This document shows positions 17,082-26,661 of a DNA stretch of 64,000 bases, in pieces. This DNA comes from [Actinomadura] parvosata subsp. kistnae (GTDB taxonomy: Bacteria; Actinomycetota; Actinomycetes; Streptosporangiales; Streptosporangiaceae), in the NCBI RefSeq assembly GCF_900323885.1, contig NZ_OOHJ01000011.1, positions 124,001-188,000 on the forward strand, read 5' to 3'. The notes under the pieces are model-generated. The model saw nothing but the letters and a program-made list of their open reading frames with translations, searched no databases and was not told the origin of the DNA. Both the position numbers and the translations under genes were made by a program. Position 1 is the first letter of the stretch, and every line of letters starts with the position of its first letter.

Positions 17082-19211
17082 ATGCACATCCCGTTACTCG
17101 CGGTCCTGATCGCGCTCGCGCCCCTCGACGTGAAGGTGAACTTCTCGGACCAGGCCACGGCCCCGCCCACGGGGTACGTCCGCGACTTCGGCGAGGCGTA
17201 CGGGCCGCGTTCCGGCGGCCTGACGTACGGCTGGGTCCAGGAGGGCACCACCACCCCGCTGTCGCTGGTCGGCAACGGCCGCAACCGCGCCACCGGCGCG
17301 GATGTGCGCCTGGACACGCTGGTCCACATGCAACTGCCCGCGGGCTCGGCGGGCGTCAGGACGCCGGGCGCCTGGGAGCTCGCGGTGCCGGCCGGCGCCT
17401 ACCGGGTCACGGCGGCGGTCGGCGACCCGTCCCACACCGACAGCCGCCACTGGCTCGACGTCGAGGACCAGAACGGCATCGCCGCCTTCACCCCGTCCAC
17501 CGCCGAACGCCACCGCACCGTCACCAGGACCGTCACGGTCACCGACGGCCGGCTCACGCTCAGCGCCGCCGGCGGCGTCAACACCAAGCTCGACTACGTG
17601 GACGTCACCCAGCTCACCACCCCCGCCCCGAGCGTGCGGCGCACCACCCCGGCCAACCGCGCCACCGGTGTCCCCGTGACCGGCGCCGTGGTCGCCGACC
17701 TGCGGCTGATCGCGGGCGGCGTCGCCATCGGCTCGCTCACCCCGGGCAGCGCCACGATCAGGCGGGTCAGCGATGGCGCCGCCGTCCCGGTCGAGGTCGC
17801 CACCAGCGGCGGCGGCGACACCATCAACGTCGCCCCCACCACCGCGCTCCAGCCGGACACCCTCTACCGGCTCGACATCACCAGCGCGATCACCGACACC
17901 TCCGGCGCCCCCTTCCAGCCGTACTCGATGGTCTTCACCACCGGCTCGCCGCCGGGCGGCGAACCCGCCTTCGACAAGGTCGTCTCCGGGGCGGGCGGCG
18001 CGCCGTACACGAGCGTCGCGAAGGGGCCGGACGGGCGCCTGTACGCGGCCACGCTGACCGGCCAGATCCGCCGCTACACGATCAACGCCGACGGGACGCT
18101 GACCGGCGAGCTGATCATCAATACGGTACGGAACGAGCACGGCGGCGCCGACCGCACCGTCATCGGCCTCGCCTTCGACCCCGCCTCCACGGCCGCCGCC
18201 CCGATCCTGTGGATCACCGACAACCAGGCGTACGCAGGCGCGGACGTACCGGAGTGGACGAGCAGGATCGCCCGGCTGAGCGGCCCGAACCTGGGCACCT
18301 ACACCGCGGTCGTCACCGGGCTGCCCCGCTCGGCCCGCGACCACGAGACGAACTCGCTGGCGTTCGGCCCCGACGGCGCCCTCTACCTCACCCAGGGCTC
18401 CATGAACGCCATGGGCGCGCCCGACGGCGCCTGGGCCGGCCGGCCCGAGCGGCTGCTGAGCGCCGCCGTGCTGCGGCTCGACCCGGCAAGGCTGCCCGCG
18501 ACGCTCCCGCTGGACGTGCGGACCGAGGCGGGCGGCGGCTACGACCCCTACGCCGCCGGAGCCCCGCTCACCTTGTACGCCACCGGCGTGCGCAACGCCT
18601 ACGACCTGGTCTGGCACAGCAACGGCCACCTGTACGCGCCCACGAACGGCTCGGCCGCCGGCGGCAACACGCCCGCCACGCCGAGCCCGCTGCCCGCCTC
18701 CTGCGCGCGCCGCGGCTACACCGGCCCGCAGGTGCCCGCGATCACCGGCAACCCTCAGGACGAGACCGACTACGTCTTCGACGTCAAGCCCGGCCGCTAC
18801 TACGGCCATCCGGTGCCGGCCCGTTGCGAATGGGTGCTGACCGGCGGCAACCCGACCGCCGCCGCCGACCCGTTCCAGGTCAACGCCTACCCGGCCGGCA
18901 CGCTGCCGGACCCGAACCTGGACCTGGCCGGGATCTTCGACGCGGGCGCGCACGCGTCGGCGGACGGCGTCATCGAGTACCGCTCGGCGGGGCCGCTGCA
19001 GGGCAAGCTCATGATCGTGCGATACAGCACGGGGCAGGACATCATGACGTTCGACGTGGGGCCGGGCGGCGCGCTCAGCAACCGGACGACCGGGATCGCG
19101 GGGCTGACCGGGTTCGCCCAGCCGCTCGACCTCGTCGAGGACCGCGCCAACGGCAACCTGTACGTGACCGAGCTGGGCGGCCAGCGCATCACCTTGCTCC
19201 GCCGCCGCTGA
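17082..19211 (+). CDS. Large secreted protein: malectin-like, Ig-like and NHL/quinoprotein-like domains
   Basis: A 709-aa secreted protein. ATG 17082 has GAGG upstream and starts a short signal peptide (MHIPLLAVLIALAPL). Residues about 16-180 resemble a carbohydrate-binding malectin-like module (VKVNFSDQATAPPTGYVRDFGEAYG). Residues 185-290 look like a Big_5 bacterial Ig-like domain (TTPANRATGVPVTG...YRLDITSAITDTSGAPFQPYSMVFTTG). The rest is a beta-propeller like NHL or soluble quinoprotein dehydrogenases (GPDGRLYAATLTGQIRRY, LAFGPDGALYLTQGS, GVRNAYDLVWHSNGHLYAPTNG). It may bind or oxidise sugars outside the cell; no catalytic claim is made. Confidence 0.85.
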   Translation: MHIPLLAVLIALAPLDVKVNFSDQATAPPTGYVRDFGEAYGPRSGGLTYGWVQEGTTTPLSLVGNGRNRATGADVRLDTLVHMQLPAGSAGVRTPGAWELAVPAGAYRVTAAVGDPSHTDSRHWLDVEDQNGIAAFTPSTAERHRTVTRTVTVTDGRLTLSAAGGVNTKLDYVDVTQLTTPAPSVRRTTPANRATGVPVTGAVVADLRLIAGGVAIGSLTPGSATIRRVSDGAAVPVEVATSGGGDTINVAPTTALQPDTLYRLDITSAITDTSGAPFQPYSMVFTTGSPPGGEPAFDKVVSGAGGAPYTSVAKGPDGRLYAATLTGQIRRYTINADGTLTGELIINTVRNEHGGADRTVIGLAFDPASTAAAPILWITDNQAYAGADVPEWTSRIARLSGPNLGTYTAVVTGLPRSARDHETNSLAFGPDGALYLTQGSMNAMGAPDGAWAGRPERLLSAAVLRLDPARLPATLPLDVRTEAGGGYDPYAAGAPLTLYATGVRNAYDLVWHSNGHLYAPTNGSAAGGNTPATPSPLPASCARRGYTGPQVPAITGNPQDETDYVFDVKPGRYYGHPVPARCEWVLTGGNPTAAADPFQVNAYPAGTLPDPNLDLAGIFDAGAHASADGVIEYRSAGPLQGKLMIVRYSTGQDIMTFDVGPGGALSNRTTGIAGLTGFAQPLDLVEDRANGNLYVTELGGQRITLLRRR

Positions 19212-19240
19212 CCGCCCCGACACGACGCCGCATCCGGACC

Positions 19241-19440
19241 GATGCGGCGCAGGCAGGCGATCCGCCCCGGTGCGGCACCGCATTCGGGCCGATGCGGCGA
19301 GCGCAGGCGAACCGGTCCGGTGCGGCGCCGTATCCGGGCCGCTGCGGCGGGCGCAGGCGATCCGCTCCGGCGCCGCCGGCGATCCGATCGGATGCGGCCC
19401 AGCGATCCGCCCCGGCGCAGCACCGCTGGTCAGCGTAAGG
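19241..19440. repeat. 50-bp tandem array, four copies
   Basis: Units beginning GATGCGG (or GCTGCGG) start exactly at 19241, 19291, 19341 and 19391, with partly matching sequence back to about 19215. The array fills the gap between the secreted-protein gene and the convergent DUF6493-like gene. Confidence 0.9.
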
Positions 19441-22005
19441 GTGCCGGGGTGACGAGCTGGATGAGGCGGCGGGCCTCCATGACCAGCCGGCTCGACCCCT
19501 TGCGCGCCGCGACCGCCGCCACCTCCGGCAGCTCCGCTCGTACGCCCGCGATCCTGGCCGCCCGCGCGCCCGCCGCCAGCAGGTCGGGCGCGCCGGCGCG
19601 GGGCCGCTCGCCCTCCTTGGGCAGCAGCCCCTCCAGCACCCCGGAGATCACCGCCCACACCTCCTCGTGCGCCCCGCCTGGGTGGCGTCGTCGAGGACGG
19701 AGACCACCCGGTTGAGCTTGACGAGGTCGGCCGTGACCAGGGTGGTCACCGCGTCGGCCAGCGAACGGGCCGGGAGGTCGCCGCGGGCGGCGAGCGTGAG
19801 GAAGGCGTCGGTGGCGGCGGCCCGCTCGGCGGGGTTGACGTGGCCCATGCCGCAGACGAGGGCGTGGGCGGCGGCGGGGCCGAGGGGACCGTCGCCGTGG
19901 GCGAGGGTGGTCAGGGCCTGGGTCTGCCGGTCGTTGGCGTCGGTGGAGGCGGGCAGGTAGCCCACCAGGTGGGCGGCGGCGAGCTCGCGGTGGGCGGGCA
20001 GGGCCAGGGGCCACCAGGTCAGCGTGTAGGTGTGGCCGTCGCGCGGCTCGTACAGGGCGCGGATCTCCTCGGGCAGGCCCGGGGCCGGCGGGCCGAGCTT
20101 GGCGTGCAGCGTCAGACCGTAGGTCGTCGGCCGCACGGCGACGGTGACCTCCGGGTCGGCGAGGCCGCCGTCGCGCATCCAGGCGGCGCAGGTGCGGCCG
20201 GCCGCCGAGGTGAGCCGGGAGGCGCGCTCGACGTCGGCGGGGGCGAACCGGCGAGGCAGCCGCAGGAGCGCCTGCGCCAGGTCGGCGGGCAGGGCCGCCA
20301 CACCCGCCGCCTCCAGCCGCTCCAGGCGGTCGAGCAGCGCCGACGGGTCGAGCCGGCCGGTGCCCGCCGTGGGGGTGGCCAGCAGGACGGGGTAGCCGGT
20401 GCCGTTCTCGAAGGGCGTCACCAGCTCCATGGCGCGGCGGCGGTAGAGCCGCTCCGGAGCGCCGGGAGCGCCGTCGAGGCGCCGCTTCGGGACCTGCGCC
20501 GTCAGCTTCCTGCTGTGCTCGGGGGCGGCGAAGGCGAGGAAGGCGCGGGACATGGCGGTGAACAGGCTTTCGCGCAGCTCGCGGCCCTGGTGCCCGTAGG
20601 TGGCGGGGCTGAACGGGTGCCACCACGGCCGCAGCGCCTGCCGGAGCCGTTCGGGCTCGCGGTGCGACCATGCGGCCAGGCCCGCGAGGAGGCGCTCGAA
20701 GGCGTGCACGTCGGGCGGCCACCCGAACGCCGCCAGCTCTCGCACCAGCTCCTCCGGCGAGGCGATGGGCGGCGGCAGCGCCGGCCCCTCCCCCGCCGGG
20801 AGCAGCGGCGCGACGGGCGGCGCCGCCGCGGCGATGTCGCCTCCGTAGGCCGCCGACACCTTCTCCCGCAGCTCCGCGGGCAGCTCGGCGGCCGCCTGCC
20901 GGACCGCCTCGCGCCCGGCGGGCCCGGCCTGCGGCGCGAGCCTGACGGCCAGGCGGGCGGCGCGCTCCTGCAGCGCCAGGGTGTCTTGGGTGAAGATCGT
21001 GGCGAGGGCGGCGAGGACGGTGTCGGCGCGGCCCGCGTCACGCAGCACCGCGTCGCCCGCCCACGACACGGCCGCGCGCAGCAGCTTCTTCTCCGGCCGG
21101 AACGCCAGCGCCCCCATCGCCTCGGCGAACAGCTCCTCCGCGAGCCGCCCCGCCTCCTCCAGCCGGCGCAGCTGCGCCAGCGCCACGTCGGCCACCGCGA
21201 CCGGGCCCGCGGGCAGGAGCCCCGCGTAGTCTCGGGCGTGCCGAGCCGACTCGTCGATGTCGAGGTCGAGGCGGTCGTGCAGGCCCGCGAGCTCCGCCCG
21301 GGCCGCCGGGCCGTCGCGCAGCATCCGCCGCACGACGGCGTCGATCACGGCCGTGCGGTCGAGCAGGCCGTCGTGGACGAGCCGGGCGACCGTCTCGACG
21401 ACCTGCCAGAGCGGCGCCTGGGCGAGGGCGTCGATCTCGAAGACGCGCGGCCCGTACGCGGCGAGCAGCGGGTCGCGCCCGGCCGTCTCCGGGCGCAGCC
21501 GGCGCAGCCATCCCACGACGAACGCCTCGTCGGCGGGCGGCTCGATGCCCGTCTCGCGGACCAGCGCGGCGGCGATCTCCCAGTGCCGCGGCTGCGGCAG
21601 CCGCATGCGGGCGGCCAGGCGGCGGGCCACGTCGGCCCGCCACGCGGCCGGGCGCCGGCGCAGCAGGCCGAGCAGCAGCTCGACGTCGTGCTCGCCCAGC
21701 CAGCGGGGCAGCTCGCGCCGGAACAGCCACGTCGTCACCGCCGCCGCGCCGGTGAGCGTGGCCACGCCCGCCACCAGGAGCGGCCTGCCCTGCGCGGCCC
21801 ACTCGCGCCAGCCCGCGGTGCGCGCGGTGGCGGTCACGTAGGCGGGCAGCCGTGCCGCGACGGCCCTGCGGCCCGGCTCGTCGAGCGTGCTCAGGTATGC
21901 CGCCAGCCCTGGAGCGTCGCCGGCCGTGACCCTCGCGAGGGTCTCCTCCCAGGGGTGCGGGGACGAGGGTCGGGCGCCCGGGTGCGCCGCCAGAGCTTGT
22001 GCCAT
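19430..22005 (-). CDS. DUF6493-like large helical protein, frameshift near the C-terminus
   Basis: A protein of about 860 aa, almost all alpha-helical by composition and rich in Arg, Ala and Leu, resembling the DUF6493 group of actinobacterial proteins; function unknown. ATG 22005 (MAQALAAHPG) is preferred; GTG 22017 is possible. The main frame ends prematurely after SVLDDATQAG, while the continuation AHEEVWAVISGVLEGLLPKEG to TPAPLR lies in another frame. Adding one base to the CCCC run at 19672-19675 (plus strand) joins them. Candidate hydrophobic residues at about 65-85 (LLVAGVATLTGAAAVTTWLF) could be one membrane segment. No operon partner. Confidence 0.75.
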
Positions 22006-22111
22006 GACCGGGGACACTAGCGAGCGCCCACGACAATTCCGGGATCATGCGCGGGGAGGGCTCGCCCGCCTTCGGGGAGCAGCGCACGGCAGCGGCGTCG
22101 TACAGTGAAAT

Positions 22112-22131
22112 ATCGGGACTTAAGTCCCTTG
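22112..22131 (+). promoter_or_regulatory. DosR/DevR-like box upstream of the CheB-domain gene
   Basis: GGGACTTAAGTCCC (22115-22128) is a perfect 14-bp palindrome. It matches the core of the mycobacterial DosR (DevR) dormancy box TTSGGGACTWWAGTCCCSAA, with the outer three bases on each side only partly matching. It lies 109 bases before the CheB-domain start, a normal activator distance. Confidence 0.75.
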
Positions 22132-22239
22132 CTACGGCGACATCACCTGCCATCTCATGGAATCGGGAGCCCCGGCACGACGTCCGGGCAAGGAGCGCGC
22201 CGTCACGCGTTCCTGACTCCTGGGGGAAGGAGCGCCGTC

Positions 22240-22875
22240 ATGGTCTCCGGCATCGACCGGCCAGGGCCTGCCTCGGCGGACACCGCCGGCGGCCCGGTCG
22301 TCGCCATCGTCTCCTCGGCCGGGGGGCTCGTCGCGTCCGGCGCCGTCCTGGCGGGCCTGCCCGCCGACCTGCGCGCCGCCGTGATCGTGCTGCAGCACAT
22401 GGCGCCCGACTACAAGAGCGTCCTGCCGGAGATCCTGGGCCGGCGCACCCCGCTGCCGGTGGCGGCGGCCCGCGACGGCCAGCCGCTGCTCCCCGGGCGG
22501 GTGGCGGTCGCGCCGCCCGGCTCGCACCTGCTGGTGACCGCCGGCCGGCGGCTCGCGCTGAGCCCTTCCGGCCAGTACCCGCCGTCCCGGCCCTCCGCCG
22601 ACCTGCTGCTGGTGAGCCTCGGCCTGGCCGTGGGACCGGACGCCATCGCGGTCGTCCTGTCGGGCAAGGGCAACGACGGGGCGACGGGGGCCGCGGCCGT
22701 GCACCGCTTCGGCGGCACCGTCATCGCCACCGACGCCGCCACCAGCATCCACTTCGACATGCCGGCGGCGTGCATCGACCAGGACGAGATCGTCGACCAC
22801 GTCGTGCCCCTGGACCGGGTGGCGCCGCTCCTGCTCGGCCTGGTCCACCGGCCTTGCCTGGGCGCACACGCCTGA
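22240..22875 (+). CDS. Stand-alone CheB methylesterase-domain protein
   Basis: A 211-aa protein consisting of only the CheB catalytic domain (protein-glutamate methylesterase). The candidate triad is serine in VSSAGG, histidine in VLQHM, and aspartate in GKGNDGATG. ATG 22240 follows GGAAGGAG. The receiver domain that controls classical CheB is missing, and no chemotaxis genes adjoin. The DosR-like palindrome upstream suggests induction by hypoxia or redox stress rather than a role in motility. A hairpin follows immediately. The esterase substrate is unknown. Confidence 0.88.
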   Translation: MVSGIDRPGPASADTAGGPVVAIVSSAGGLVASGAVLAGLPADLRAAVIVLQHMAPDYKSVLPEILGRRTPLPVAAARDGQPLLPGRVAVAPPGSHLLVTAGRRLALSPSGQYPPSRPSADLLLVSLGLAVGPDAIAVVLSGKGNDGATGAAAVHRFGGTVIATDAATSIHFDMPAACIDQDEIVDHVVPLDRVAPLLLGLVHRPCLGAHA

Positions 22876-22899
22876 CCGTTCGGACGGAGGCCCGAACGG
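22876..22899 (+). terminator. Terminator hairpin after the CheB-domain gene
   Basis: CCGTTCGG (22876-22883) pairs with CCGAACGG (22892-22899) around an 8-base loop and starts directly after the stop codon. Confidence 0.65.
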
Positions 22900-22952
22900 G
22901 AGGTCCGAAGTCCGCCAGCGCCCGGCGGGAGCGGCCACGACACTGATGGCTC

Positions 22953-23630
22953 ATGAGCGACATCATGACCACCGACCACGTCCGTATCGAACCGAACATC
23001 CTCTACTTCGGCACCCCCGTCGTCCTGATCTCCACCTCCAACGAGGACGGCTCGCCCAACCTGGCCCCCATGTCGTCCGCGTTCTGGCTGGGCTGGCGCG
23101 GCATGCTCGGGCTCGGCGCCAGGTCGAAGACCGCCGCGAACCTGCGCAGGACCCGCGAATGCGTGCTGAACCTCCCCTCCGACGCGCTCGCGGCTGCCGT
23201 GGACCGGCTGGCGCTCACCACGGGCTCCGACCCGGTGCCCGAGCGCAAGTACGAGCGGGGTTACCGGCATGTGCGCGACAAGTTCGGGCACGCGGGGCTG
23301 ACCGCCGTGCCGTCGGAGGCGGTGGCGCCGCCGCGGGTGGGCGAGTGCCCGGTGGCGATGGAGTGCGTGGTGGAGGCGGTGCATCCGGTGGGTGACGGCG
23401 GGGTGCTCACGTTCGAGGTGCGGGTGGTGCGGGTGTGGGCGCACGAGGAGATCCGGCTCGCCGGGACGGACGACCACATCGACCCGGACGCGTGGCGGCC
23501 GTTGATCATGAGCTTCCAGAAGCTCTACGGCCTCGGGCCGCAGGTGCACTCGTCCAGGCTGGCCAGCATTCCCGAGCGGCTCTACCGGACGGACGACATC
23601 GACCGCGCCCGCGCCGAGAACGCGGGGTGA
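22953..23630 (+). CDS. Flavin reductase-like domain protein
   Basis: A 225-aa protein of the flavin reductase-like (FMN-binding split barrel) family: PNILYFGTPVVLISTSNEDGSPNLAPMSSAFWLGW, followed by TAANLRRTRECVLNLPSD, matches the FMN-binding half. It may supply reduced flavin or act on small aromatic substrates; no partner monooxygenase adjoins. It ends eight bases from the convergent quinone-oxidoreductase gene. Confidence 0.85.
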   Translation: MSDIMTTDHVRIEPNILYFGTPVVLISTSNEDGSPNLAPMSSAFWLGWRGMLGLGARSKTAANLRRTRECVLNLPSDALAAAVDRLALTTGSDPVPERKYERGYRHVRDKFGHAGLTAVPSEAVAPPRVGECPVAMECVVEAVHPVGDGGVLTFEVRVVRVWAHEEIRLAGTDDHIDPDAWRPLIMSFQKLYGLGPQVHSSRLASIPERLYRTDDIDRARAENAG

Positions 23631-23637
23631 AGGGGCG

Positions 23638-24552
23638 TCAGGCGGGCGGGACCACGTCCAGGACGGCCTTGCCCGCCACGCGCCGCTCCAGCAGCGCCCG
23701 CGCCGCCTCGCCGTAGCGCTCCCACGGCCCTCGCCAGCCGATCTCGGACGAGAGCCGCCCCGCCGCGGCGAACCCGAGCAGCGTCGCCAGATCCGGCCCC
23801 ACCTCCCGCACGTCGCCGAACGTGCTCATCGTCTTGGCCGGCCCGACGAAGAACAGCGAGTACGGCTCGAACACGGCCGGCTCGTCGGAGGCCCAGCCGA
23901 TGTTCTGCACGCTCCCGCCGGCGGCCAGGAGCTGCCAGGCGGCGGCGAGCTGGGGCCCGCCCACGTTGTCGAGGATGAGGTCGACGGGCCGGTCGATGCC
24001 CTCCAGCCCGACCACCACCTCGTGGGCGCCCAGCTCGGCCAGCCCCTCACCGCGCCGGGCCGACCCCACCGAGGCGATCACGTGGGCGCCGCCCAGGGCG
24101 GCGAGCTGCACCGCGTACCGGCCGACGCCACCCGCGGCGCCGGTGATCAGCACCCGCCGTCCCAGGATGTCGCGGGTACGGAGCGTGCGCAGCGCGGTGA
24201 CGCCGGCCATCGGCAACGCGGCGGCGTCGGCGAGGTCCACCTCGGCGGGGACCTCGGCGACCGCGGTGACGTCCACGGCCATCCGCTCCGCCCAGGCTCC
24301 CTCCCCGAACGCCGCGACCCTTGTCCCTTCGGCGGGCCCCGTCCCGTCGGCCGCCGCGCGTACGACGACTCCGGCGGCGTCGTAGCCGTGCACGGTCCCG
24401 GCCGGGCGGCGGCCGGCGAAGGCGACCTCGCCCCGGTTGAGCGAGATGTGCCGCACCTCGACGAGGAGCTGGTGGGGCGCCGGCTCGGGGTCGGCGGTCG
24501 GGCCGAGGCGCAGGGCTCCGGGGGCGTCCCGGTCGACGATGAGTGCGCGCAT
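23638..24552 (-). CDS. Zinc-independent quinone oxidoreductase / alcohol dehydrogenase (MDR family)
   Basis: A 304-aa medium-chain dehydrogenase/reductase. The catalytic GroES-like half begins MRALIVDRDAPGALRLG. The Rossmann motif is GAAGGVGRYAVQLA, and the usual zinc ligands are absent, so it resembles NADPH:quinone oxidoreductases. ATG 24552 is used because GGAAGG lies six bases upstream. It is divergent from a TetR gene across about 80 bases containing GGACCGGCGGTCCG and GGACCAGTAGTCCG, which are probable operators for that regulator. Confidence 0.88.
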   Translation of the reverse strand: MRALIVDRDAPGALRLGPTADPEPAPHQLLVEVRHISLNRGEVAFAGRRPAGTVHGYDAAGVVVRAAADGTGPAEGTRVAAFGEGAWAERMAVDVTAVAEVPAEVDLADAAALPMAGVTALRTLRTRDILGRRVLITGAAGGVGRYAVQLAALGGAHVIASVGSARRGEGLAELGAHEVVVGLEGIDRPVDLILDNVGGPQLAAAWQLLAAGGSVQNIGWASDEPAVFEPYSLFFVGPAKTMSTFGDVREVGPDLATLLGFAAAGRLSSEIGWRGPWERYGEAARALLERRVAGKAVLDVVPPA

Positions 24553-24571
24553 GTCCATCCTTCCATCAGGC

Positions 24572-24622
24572 GGACCGGCGGTCCGCTTGTCAGGACGGTA
24601 GCATAATCGGACCAGTAGTCCG
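24572..24622. promoter_or_regulatory. Twin CGGACC-type palindromes between MDR and TetR genes
   Basis: CGGACCGGCGGTCCG (about 24572-24586) and CGGACCAGTAGTCCG (about 24608-24622) are two related imperfect palindromes 36 bases apart in the divergent promoter region. They are typical TetR operator candidates. Confidence 0.65.
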
Positions 24623-24633
24623 CATCCGTTCCT

Positions 24634-25305
24634 GTGAGGCCACATGACCGCTACCGACCGCGCCCCGCGGACCGAACCGGCCCCGCGAACCGACCGCGCC
24701 CGCGGACCGAACCGGCCCCGGGGACCGGCCGCGCCCAGCGGGCCGAACGGGCCGACGCCGCCCGCAACCGCCTGGCGGTGCTGCGCGCGACCGAGCAGCT
24801 GCTGGCCGAGGGCGGCGGGGACCACGTGTCGCTCGACCGGGTCGCCGCGCTGGCCGGGGTCGGGAAGGGCACGGTGTTCCGGCGGTTCGGGAGCCGGGCC
24901 GGGCTGCTGCAGGCGCTGCTGGAGGAGCGTTCGCGCGAGCTGCGCGAGGCGGTCGTGAGCGGCCCGCCGCCCCTCGGGCCCGGAGCGCCCGCCCGCGAGC
25001 GGCTGCACGCCTTCCTCGACGGACTCGGAGCCATCGCCGAGGGCAACGCCGTCCTGCTGGCGGCGCACGAGCAGGCCTGCGCGGAGGACAAGTACGGCGA
25101 CCCGAGCTACCTCTTCTGGCACGGCCACGTCAGCGCCCTGCTCGCCGCCGAACGCCCCGGCCTCGACGCGGACTTCCTGGCCCACGCCGTGCTCGCCACG
25201 TTCGACGGCGACCTGATCCGGCACCTGACCACGCCGGGCGATCCGCGGCGCTTCACCCGTTCCGTGCAGGAGATGGCGGCGGCGATGCTCGGCCCGGCCG
25301 GCTGA
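24634..25305 (+). CDS. TetR-family regulator with repeat-expanded, frameshifted N-terminus
   Basis: A TetR regulator with a clear helix-turn-helix (NRLAVLRATEQLLAEGGGDHVSLDRVAALAGVGKGTVFRRFGSRAGLL) and a DUF-type C-terminal domain. The natural start looks like ATG 24644 (MTATDRAPRTEPAP), but it is in a different frame from the DNA-binding domain. The two are separated by a 36-bp duplication (24653-24685 and 24689-24720) whose second copy has CCC (24699-24701) where the first has CCCC. Restoring that C gives one continuous protein. As sequenced, the frame is open from GTG 24634. It likely represses itself and the divergent MDR gene. Confidence 0.85.
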   Translation: MRPHDRYRPRPADRTGPANRPRPRTEPAPGTGRAQRAERADAARNRLAVLRATEQLLAEGGGDHVSLDRVAALAGVGKGTVFRRFGSRAGLLQALLEERSRELREAVVSGPPPLGPGAPARERLHAFLDGLGAIAEGNAVLLAAHEQACAEDKYGDPSYLFWHGHVSALLAAERPGLDADFLAHAVLATFDGDLIRHLTTPGDPRRFTRSVQEMAAAMLGPAG

Positions 25306-25407
25306 CGTCGATTCCCCCGTTCCCAGAAGGTCGCGGCTCGTCCAGAATCAGGGTGCCGGCCATGTCGCCTCGGAACAGATCCGCCGCCCGCCCCTGGAGG
25401 TGCCGCG

Positions 25408-26580
25408 ATGACGAGATCTCACGACCACCGGGTCAATGGCGTGCGGACGGCCCTGATCGCCGGCTCCGCGGCGGTCGCCGTCACCGTCGTGACGCTCGCC
25501 GCCACCCTCCTGCTGAACGGCGGCGAACGCCCCGCCGCGAGCCCCCCGCCCTCCCCCGACCAGGTCGTTCCCGAGCTACCCGAGCCGTCCCCGGAAGACC
25601 TCGTCCCGGTCACCGCCACCCTGCCCGCCTCCGGGGTGGGGCCGGTCCGCTACGCCTACTACGACTTCTGCCAGGACAAGTGGAAGCCCGGCGAGGACAA
25701 CGCGCCCGTCGCCGACGAGACGTGCCTGCAGTGGAAGGTGGTCCTGCCGGACGGGACGCGGTACCGGGTCGCGGACGCACTGAGCATCTACACCGACCAG
25801 ACCAAGAAGAACTACATGAACACCGCCGCGCCCCTGGCGATCTCCCAGGACGGGCGGCGCATCGCCTACTACGACCCGCGGCGGGAACGCTTCGCCGTCC
25901 GGGAGCTCGGCACCGGCCAGGTGTGGGAGATCCCCCGGCACGTCGAGCGGGCCACCATGGTGAAGAACGGCGCGCTGATCGCGTTCTCCCCCGACGGGAG
26001 CCGGCTCGGCCTCAACCTGGTCGGCCGCGCCCGGGTCGTGGTGGACGTCGAGAGCGGGCAGGTCGTCGAGAAGGTGCCCGGCGGGTGGTACTTCCTCTAT
26101 CCCGCCGACGAGGGCGTCCCCATGGTGGTGGAGCGCGGGAACGGCCGGTTCGGCGTGCTGGCGGACGGCGCGGTCAAGGCCCTGCGCGACTGGCCGACCT
26201 GGATGATTGCGGGGACCGTCAGCCCGGACGGCACCACCGTCGCCCTGCTGACCGGCCCCGCGCGGCAGGGCGAGCACATGACGAGCGGCGAGCCGTACGA
26301 CAAGATCGTCACCGTGGACCGGGTGAGCGGCCAGGTCGCCTCCGAGGTGGGCCTGGACGCGCCCCCGAACATGGGGCCGTACCGGCTCGGCCAGTGGCTC
26401 AACGCGCACGAGGTGCTGGCACTGGGCGGCACCGCGCCGGTGCCGGGCGACGGCCGGCTGCGCGACATGGGCGAGACCCGCTACGCGATCGACGTCACCA
26501 CGGGCAAGGTCCGCGAGCTCGACCGCTACCGGCTGCCGCCCTGGGGCGGCAGCGTCTCGGCGCCCGGCTTCCCCGGCTGA
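25408..26580 (+). CDS. Membrane-anchored beta-propeller-like protein
   Basis: A 390-aa protein with one N-terminal membrane anchor (ALIAGSAAVAVTVVTLAATLLL, about residues 15-36), a Pro-rich linker (PPPSPDQVVPELPEPSPEDL) and an extracellular domain. Repeated short blocks (AISQDGRRIAYYD, IAFSPDGSRLGLNLVG, TVSPDGTTVALLTG) are typical of WD40/TolB-like propellers. The topology predicts that the propeller is outside the cell. The ATG at 25408 follows GGAGGTG. No function can be named. Confidence 0.8.
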   Translation: MTRSHDHRVNGVRTALIAGSAAVAVTVVTLAATLLLNGGERPAASPPPSPDQVVPELPEPSPEDLVPVTATLPASGVGPVRYAYYDFCQDKWKPGEDNAPVADETCLQWKVVLPDGTRYRVADALSIYTDQTKKNYMNTAAPLAISQDGRRIAYYDPRRERFAVRELGTGQVWEIPRHVERATMVKNGALIAFSPDGSRLGLNLVGRARVVVDVESGQVVEKVPGGWYFLYPADEGVPMVVERGNGRFGVLADGAVKALRDWPTWMIAGTVSPDGTTVALLTGPARQGEHMTSGEPYDKIVTVDRVSGQVASEVGLDAPPNMGPYRLGQWLNAHEVLALGGTAPVPGDGRLRDMGETRYAIDVTTGKVRELDRYRLPPWGGSVSAPGFPG

Positions 26581-26661
26581 CGGGCCCGATAGGGTACGGC
26601 GTGACCCGCGACGGCACCGCACACCGGGCGGGCCCGCGTCCGCGCACCGAGGGGGAATTTC

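Noticed and set aside
17094..19658. An 854-codon open frame antisense to the large secreted protein, and many similar antisense frames elsewhere.
   Set aside because: GC-rich codon bias opens antisense frames; their translations are Gly/Val/Arg-rich and lack family motifs, while the plus-strand genes have clear domains.
19840..22020. A 726-codon plus-strand frame opposite the DUF6493-like gene.
   Set aside because: Low-complexity Gly/Arg/Gln/Val composition and no ribosome-binding site; the minus-strand reading is protein-like throughout.
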